Assembly: GCF_000317105.1 (NCBI RefSeq)
Contig: NC_019693.1
Location: 1,860,001-1,924,000 of the forward strand
Length of the DNA stretch: 64,000 nt
Direction of reading: 5' to 3'
DNA from: Oscillatoria acuminata PCC 6304
Lineage (GTDB): Bacteria; Cyanobacteriota; Cyanobacteriia; Cyanobacteriales; Laspinemataceae
Part shown: positions 59,438 to 64,000 of the stretch, piece by piece
How the letters are laid out: every line of letters starts with the position of its first letter
How positions within the stretch are numbered: the first letter of the stretch is position 1
The notes under the pieces: model-generated
Database searches by the model: none
Seen by the model: the letters and a program-made list of their open reading frames with translations, nothing else
Told to the model about the DNA's origin: nothing
Made by a program: the position numbers and the translations under genes

Positions 59438-60754
59438 ATGATGCAATTACAGTTATTCAAAACCTTAGAAAGTGCCAAACGGGGAAAAAATGAACGCTCT
59501 GGTATTTATAAATGGCATTCCTATTATGCCGGTTACAGTGAAAAATTTGTCACCTCTGCTATTGACTACTTAAATCTAAATTATAATCACATCCTCCTCG
59601 ACCCTTGGAATGGGAGTGGCACCACGGGTGTTGTCGCCAGCAATTTTGGGATATCTACTTTGGGATTAGACATTAATCCAGTCATGAATATCTTTTCAGC
59701 AGCCAAGAGTCCCTATCTCAGAAGTCAAAAACCCATCCTGGATCAGTTATCCCATGAGATTTGTCAAACCTATAGCCAGATGATATCTGAAGGCAATCCA
59801 TTAACTGAAGACCCTTTACTAGAGTTAATGCCTGCTAGTTTATGCCAAGGGATTCGCCTGCTGTATTTCAGTATCGAAGCCAGTCAATATCCAGATTATC
59901 CCCTATCCGAACCCTTGGTCCAATTATTACCAATCCAGAAGCACCGGACGAGCAATCCATTTCAATCTTTTTTTCACGCCGCCCTGTTTATCATGACCCG
60001 AGAGTTGATGGGATGGCAGAAATCCTCAAATCCCACTTGGTTTAAGCCCAACAATTCTCAACTCCATCCCGACTATTCCTTAGAACAGATTCGGGATAAA
60101 TTCAGGACAACCATTCAAGGGATGTTAGCCGACTTAGAAGCCTATCTAAATACAAATCAATCCCAAGTTTTCCATTTGCCAATCACAATGGATTCTCGGG
60201 GAATTGCCATGACCGATAATTCTATTGATGGAATTATCACGTCTCCCCCTTACTTGACTCGCATTGATTATGCCATTTCAACCAAACCCGAACTGCTGAT
60301 TTTGCGAGACTCAAATTATTTGAGAAAACTCAGAGAGCAAATGATGGGAACTCCGGTAATTGTCGATAAAACTATCCAAATTAATCCAATTTGGGGTAAA
60401 ACTTGTGGACGGTTACTCGAAAATATTTTAACTCATCCTAGTAAAGCGGCTGCTTCTTATTATTTTCATACACAAACCCAATATTTTCAAGATGTAGAAA
60501 AATCGTTGCGCGAAATCATTCGGGTACTAAAACCCAAATCTAAAGCGCTGATAGTGGTTCAATCGTCTTACTTTAAAGAACACGAAATTCCGTTGGGCGA
60601 GATTTACGTCAAAATGATTCAAAATTTAGGAAGCTCTAGCCAAATCATCAAAAGAGAACCTGTTCGAGGCCATTTAGCCTCTATTAATAGTAAATCTAAT
60701 CAATACAAGCCGAATAAAGTGTATTATGAAAATGTGGTTTTGCTAGAAAAATGA
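59438..60754 (+). CDS. DNA methyltransferase of a PaeR7I-type R-M system
   Basis: 438 residues. The SAM-binding motif is LLDPWNGSGTTGVVASNFGI (55-74). The catalytic motif IITSPPYLTRIDY lies near 267-279; the SPPY form occurs in N4-cytosine and N6-adenine methylases. The C-terminal half carries EIIRVLKPKSKALIVVQSSY. The gene overlaps the endonuclease by 4 bp (ATGA at 60751), so expression is coupled. Specificity is inferred from the partner endonuclease family (XhoI/PaeR7I, CTCGAG). Confidence 0.85.
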   Translation: MMQLQLFKTLESAKRGKNERSGIYKWHSYYAGYSEKFVTSAIDYLNLNYNHILLDPWNGSGTTGVVASNFGISTLGLDINPVMNIFSAAKSPYLRSQKPILDQLSHEICQTYSQMISEGNPLTEDPLLELMPASLCQGIRLLYFSIEASQYPDYPLSEPLVQLLPIQKHRTSNPFQSFFHAALFIMTRELMGWQKSSNPTWFKPNNSQLHPDYSLEQIRDKFRTTIQGMLADLEAYLNTNQSQVFHLPITMDSRGIAMTDNSIDGIITSPPYLTRIDYAISTKPELLILRDSNYLRKLREQMMGTPVIVDKTIQINPIWGKTCGRLLENILTHPSKAAASYYFHTQTQYFQDVEKSLREIIRVLKPKSKALIVVQSSYFKEHEIPLGEIYVKMIQNLGSSSQIIKREPVRGHLASINSKSNQYKPNKVYYENVVLLEK

Positions 60755-61491
60755 TTCAACTCAATAACTTAAACGAAAATATTCGTGAAGCCGTTTCTCA
60801 TTTTTGGTTAACAAGGGACGAACAACTGAAAAAGCAAAAAATGTCTATTAAACAAGATTATGGAGCGCGAAGTGCCGTTACGGGTGGGAAGCAAATGGCT
60901 GCTTTTGAAAGGTTGGCTACACAAATAGCGTTAGATGCTGGCATTCCTGAAAGCTCTATTTTTTGGACAAGCCGACTAGAACTTCCTGGTTATTTTCGCC
61001 CTGAAAAAAAATGGGACTTGTTAATCGTTGATCAGGGAACATTGGTGGCGGCTGTGGAATTCAAATCCCAGGTAGGTCCTTCCTTTGGTAATAATTTTAA
61101 TAATCGTGCTGAGGAAGCGATCGGGACTGCTCAAGATTTATGGATCGCATATCGCGAAGGAGTTTTTGGAGAGCAACAGCAGCCGTGGCTCGGATACTTA
61201 TTTATTTTAGAAGATTGTGATAAAACCCAAGTACCTGTCACAGCAAAGCAACCTCATTTTAAGGTATCTCCGGATTTTATGAATGCTTCTTATGCCAAGA
61301 GATATGAAATTTTATTAACTAAATTGGTGCGGGAAAGATACTATACTTCTGCCTGCTTAATTCTCTCGAAAAAGCCCCAAAATATAGATGACATCCATTA
61401 TTCTGAACCTCGGGAAATTTTGAGAAGCCAAGTATTTTTTACCACCTTTGCCGCTCATCTGGAAGCGTATGTCATATTAAAAAATAATTAA
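60751..61491 (+). CDS. PaeR7I/XhoI-family type II restriction endonuclease
   Basis: 246 residues. GARSAVTGGKQMAAF (38-52) and LPGYFRPEKKWDLLIVDQGT (78-97), then LVAAVEFKSQVGPSFGNNFN (98-117), are the signature of the PaeR7I/XhoI family. The nuclease core is D89...E103-x-K105. The family recognises CTCGAG. All three catalytic residues are present, so it is likely active. Slightly AT-richer than neighbouring host genes, as usual for acquired R-M systems. Confidence 0.9.
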   Translation: MIQLNNLNENIREAVSHFWLTRDEQLKKQKMSIKQDYGARSAVTGGKQMAAFERLATQIALDAGIPESSIFWTSRLELPGYFRPEKKWDLLIVDQGTLVAAVEFKSQVGPSFGNNFNNRAEEAIGTAQDLWIAYREGVFGEQQQPWLGYLFILEDCDKTQVPVTAKQPHFKVSPDFMNASYAKRYEILLTKLVRERYYTSACLILSKKPQNIDDIHYSEPREILRSQVFFTTFAAHLEAYVILKNN

Positions 61492-61494
61492 GGA

Positions 61495-61572
61495 ATGGAT
61501 AGTATTTTGAGAACCAGCAAACTCCAAAAAGAGTGTGCCGATCACCCTCTCCTAGAAAAGCGTCAAAGCTAA
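61495..61572 (+). pseudogene. Remnant of a HigB/killer-type toxin gene
   Basis: A 25-codon frame (MDSILRTSKLQKECADHPLL, then EKRQS stop) matches the N-terminus of RelE-like killer/HigB toxins, which typically start with an (E/D)-I-x-F-(R/K)-T-x-K-L-Q-K-x-C pattern. The remaining ~80 residues are missing. Directly followed by the intact HigA-type gene, in the usual toxin-antitoxin order. Alternative: a short unrelated frame. Confidence 0.5.
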
Positions 61573-61618
61573 AATTGAACCCAAATCATTCACGGAAGAC
61601 TCGATAATTTTCAGAACC

Positions 61619-61909
61619 ATGACCCAACCCATTGTCAATCAACATCAACCTAACTTCGTGTCGCCTCCAGGGGAAACTTTGCTGGAGACGTTGCAGGAAC
61701 GCGAGATTCTAGTCGAAGAATTAGCGGCAAAAATGGGGATTTCTAAAGTTGCGATCGCCTCTCTAATCAGCGGCAACACTCCCATTACCCCAGAAATTTC
61801 CCTCCAGTTAGAGCAATTTTTAGGGATACCGGCTCATTTTTGGAAGAATCGCGAACGCCATTATCGAGAGTTTGTAGCCCGATCGCAATCCCAGGCGATC
61901 GCAGATTAG
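61619..61909 (+). CDS. HigA-family antitoxin-like XRE protein
   Basis: 96 residues. The helix-turn-helix reads EELAAKMGISKVAIASLISG in the HigA frame PGETLLETLQEREI...NTPITPEISLQLEQFLGIPA followed by FWKNRERHYREF. It keeps the complete antitoxin layout. Its expected partner toxin upstream is only a remnant, so it is probably an orphan antitoxin or has become a plain regulator, perhaps of the neighbouring R-M genes. Confidence 0.8.
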   Translation: MTQPIVNQHQPNFVSPPGETLLETLQEREILVEELAAKMGISKVAIASLISGNTPITPEISLQLEQFLGIPAHFWKNRERHYREFVARSQSQAIAD

Positions 61910-61959
61910 CTGTAGAAATCGGGTTTCATGTCCCTGAGATCGCCTCCTCTATCGACGCG

Positions 61960-64000
61960 CTACACTCCAGTTAAGCCAAAATCTTCGGCGGTGAGGTGGG
62001 TGACTCCTTGGACGATGGCAATCACTTTACCGCCACTGCTGATGGTGGTGACTCCCCCTTGGGACTGGATAGAGAGTTGACCCCAGGTTAGATGACGGGC
62101 TAACATCAGTTGATCAATGCCTGATTCAAAGTCGGCGATCGTTGTCGTCCCTCGTCCATTTCCAACTATAAAGCGATCGCTGCCACTGCCGCCGATTAAA
62201 GTGTCATCTCCATCCCCGCCACAGAGGATATCATCACCTTGATCGCCAATTAGGAGATCGTTGCCGCTACCTCCAGTGAGAAAATCATTCCCCTTTCCAC
62301 CGTGGAGGGTGTCGTCTCCGTCTGCGCCACAGATGATATCATCCCCCTGATTGCCGTTGATGAAGTCATCTCCCGATCCTCCACTGATGTAGTCGTCTCC
62401 ATCTTGATCTGCCAGGGAAGGGTCCGAGGGACCGCCATAGATGGTATCGTTGCCTGCATCGCCGAGGAGGGTATCACTGCCGCGATCGCCATAAATTAGA
62501 TCGTGATCTGCTCCTCCCCAGGCGATATCATTACCCTGGCCGCTGTAGATGGTATCATTGCCTTCATTGCCGCTGAGGTAGTCATCCCCTTCGTTGCCAT
62601 AGAGGATATCTCCGCGATCGCTTGGCAATGCAAATTCAGTCCAGGTACCGCCAAAGAGGGTATCACTGCCTTTATTACCATAGAGGATATCACTGCCGCG
62701 ATCGCCCCAAATTAAATCCTCATCCTTGCCACCATAGACGGTATCATCTCCTTGACCGGCAAAGATAGTATCATTTCCTTGATTGCCGTGGAGTTCGTCA
62801 TTGCCTGTGCCACCCTCTAGGCGATCGGCATCTCCCGGGGTATTTTCTACTTCGCTTCCTATCCCCCCGCGCATCATATCATTGCCATCCCCTCCGTACA
62901 GGTGATCATCCCCATCTTCGCCATACAATTGATCATCCCCACCGCTACCAACCAGTGCATCATTGCCATAACCCCCGATTAACAGATCCCCATCTTCGCT
63001 GCCAATTGCGATCGTCTCGGTTCTGTTATCTCCCCCCACTGTCAAGAATTTGGGTGACTCCGGAAGATTCATGTCAAGACAAGGTTTCCCATCTTCCCCA
63101 ACAGTATCGGTTTCCCAAGGCAGTGATCCATTACTTTCACCTCCCCCAACCATGACAGGGGGAATCATCCCCGAATTATCTTCCGGTGGGATATTTCCCG
63201 AATTATCTTCCGGTGGGATATTTCCCGAATTATTTTCCGGTGGGATATTTCCCGAGTTATCTTCCGATGGAATTTCTTCTGGATTATCTTCTGGTGGGAT
63301 ATTTTCCGAGTTATCTTCCGGTGGAATTTCTTCTGGATTATCTTCTGGTGGGATATTTCCCGAATTATCTTCTGGTGGGATATTTCCCGAATTATCTTCC
63401 GGTGGAATCTCTTCTGAATTATCTTCCGGTGGAATCTCTTCTGAATTATCTTCTGGTGGAATTTCTTCTGGATTATCTTCTGGTGGAATTTCTTCTGGAT
63501 TATCTTCTGGTGGAATTTCTTCTGAAATGATCGCCTCCACGAGATGCGCTGCCTGGGTCACCGTACCATTAGCAGAGATAGCGATCGCGTTACCATTGGC
63601 CGCTACAATATTGCTGCTGTTCAAACCAACAGAAAGACTAGAATCTTCTTGTAGCCCGTTCAACCCTCCGATCAGCAAATAATTGTGATCTCCGATTGGC
63701 ACAGTAAAGGAACTCACCCGAATCCCATCGGTAATATCCAGAGGGGTTTCCATCGTTCCCACGGGAAAGTCTCCCAGGTCATAAATACCGTTATGATTAA
63801 CATCGGCAATAAGCTGCAAATTGCTAATATTGGTGTTTCCAATCCCTGTAGCAGTGACTCCAAAAGTCAGATTATTGGTGATAATGGGTTCATGAACTGC
63901 ACTCAGACGGAACCGATGCCAAACTGTACTATCAGGGACAGAAGTAGAGGCAGGAGGAAACTGGTCTAATATTTGACTGACGGAATGTTCGTTCAGGGTG
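61960..64000 (-). CDS. Large RTX-repeat protein, N-terminus outside the window
   Basis: At least 680 residues; the frame is open to the window end, so there is no start codon here. An N-terminal part with EHSVSQILDQFPPASTSVPD and IADVNHNGIYDLGD, a calcium-binding dockerin/EF-like pattern, is followed by 13 copies of a 9-residue linker (EEIPPEDNS or GNIPPEDNS) between ~63160 and 63520. Then come ~20 RTX nonapeptides (GGxGNDxLxG) and a C-terminal DRFIVGNGRGTTTIADFESG block, a type I secretion end like that of the 4976 protein. Probably secreted or surface-exposed. It converges with the HigA gene. Confidence 0.85.
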   Translation of the reverse strand, partial: TLNEHSVSQILDQFPPASTSVPDSTVWHRFRLSAVHEPIITNNLTFGVTATGIGNTNISNLQLIADVNHNGIYDLGDFPVGTMETPLDITDGIRVSSFTVPIGDHNYLLIGGLNGLQEDSSLSVGLNSSNIVAANGNAIAISANGTVTQAAHLVEAIISEEIPPEDNPEEIPPEDNPEEIPPEDNSEEIPPEDNSEEIPPEDNSGNIPPEDNSGNIPPEDNPEEIPPEDNSENIPPEDNPEEIPSEDNSGNIPPENNSGNIPPEDNSGNIPPEDNSGMIPPVMVGGGESNGSLPWETDTVGEDGKPCLDMNLPESPKFLTVGGDNRTETIAIGSEDGDLLIGGYGNDALVGSGGDDQLYGEDGDDHLYGGDGNDMMRGGIGSEVENTPGDADRLEGGTGNDELHGNQGNDTIFAGQGDDTVYGGKDEDLIWGDRGSDILYGNKGSDTLFGGTWTEFALPSDRGDILYGNEGDDYLSGNEGNDTIYSGQGNDIAWGGADHDLIYGDRGSDTLLGDAGNDTIYGGPSDPSLADQDGDDYISGGSGDDFINGNQGDDIICGADGDDTLHGGKGNDFLTGGSGNDLLIGDQGDDILCGGDGDDTLIGGSGSDRFIVGNGRGTTTIADFESGIDQLMLARHLTWGQLSIQSQGGVTTISSGGKVIAIVQGVTHLTAEDFGLTGV
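63163..63520 (-). repeat. 27-bp tandem repeats encoding the IPPEDN linker
   Basis: Thirteen tandem 27-bp units with third-position and Ser/Pro/Gly changes. The frames on the opposite strand (63050-63682, 63186-63530) are artefacts of this repeat. Confidence 0.85.

Noticed and set aside
63050-63682. 210-codon Ser/Gly-rich frame opposite the RTX gene
   Set aside because: Opposite-strand reading of the 27-bp repeats; no start signal.

Overview
The window is chromosomal DNA of a filamentous cyanobacterium, probably Oscillatoriales-like; the genus is not determined. The evidence is the dense HIP1 octamer GCGATCGC, an iron-stress isiA-flavodoxin operon, ndhL next to trpA, a tRNA-Leu(UAA) carrying the group I intron typical of cyanobacteria, DUF3007, DUF760 and DUF3122 proteins, heptanucleotide tandem repeats and many palindromic miniature repeats.

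Layout. 0-4 kb: an SDR enzyme (cut by the window edge), a CPP1-like membrane protein and clpC. 4-12 kb: an RTX-type protein with two OB-like domains, a RppA-like response regulator with a CHASE3 histidine kinase, a nucleotidyltransferase, a JmjC/cupin oxygenase and two small exported proteins. Three of the exported-protein genes share an 11-bp-spaced GGTCAT direct repeat upstream. 12-17.3 kb: isiA, isiB and an IsiC-like hydrolase, then a perfect 19-bp Fur/Zur-type palindrome in front of a CobW-like P-loop protein and two metallophosphoesterase-fold proteins with altered metal-ligand motifs. 17.3-25 kb: a zinc-ribbon protein, a Crp-type regulator, a lipoprotein, two tandem copies of a putative small RNA gene, a pyruvate kinase-like protein without the usual C-terminal domain, a DUF389 membrane protein and a nuclease-like protein.

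25.3-37.9 kb is an accessory island and the most interesting part. Its core (about 31.1-37.8 kb) looks like an integrated filamentous phage (inovirus). It holds a candidate ssDNA-binding protein, four tiny overlapping membrane-protein genes, a signal-peptide-bearing major coat protein followed by a strong terminator, a pIII-like adsorption protein with a proline/glutamate linker, a pVI-like protein, a Zot/pI assembly ATPase and a Rep_trans-type replication protein. When circularised the order is II-V-VII/IX-VIII-III-VI-I, the M13 order without pIV. An intact ISL3-family element with perfect ends and an 8-bp target duplication sits five codons before the end of the pIII-like gene. Hairpins with covarying stems and a shared loop flank the core. 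To the left lie a divergent regulatory/zinc-finger module with paired operators and an IS110-family (Piv-like) recombinase, preceded by a structured region that could be its bridge RNA.

38-64 kb returns to host genes: smc, a PRC-barrel protein, a decayed IS4-type element inserted in the centre of a mini-palindrome, ndhL-DUF3007-trpA, an HtrA-type protease, the split tRNA-Leu, DUF3122, a radical SAM protein, an 1826-residue kinase/ATPase/histidine kinase, an epimerase-like protein and hemE. It ends with a PaeR7I/XhoI-type restriction-modification pair, a toxin-antitoxin remnant (degraded toxin, intact HigA-like antitoxin) and a second large RTX protein that runs off the window. All domain calls come from reading motifs by eye; no database search was run.
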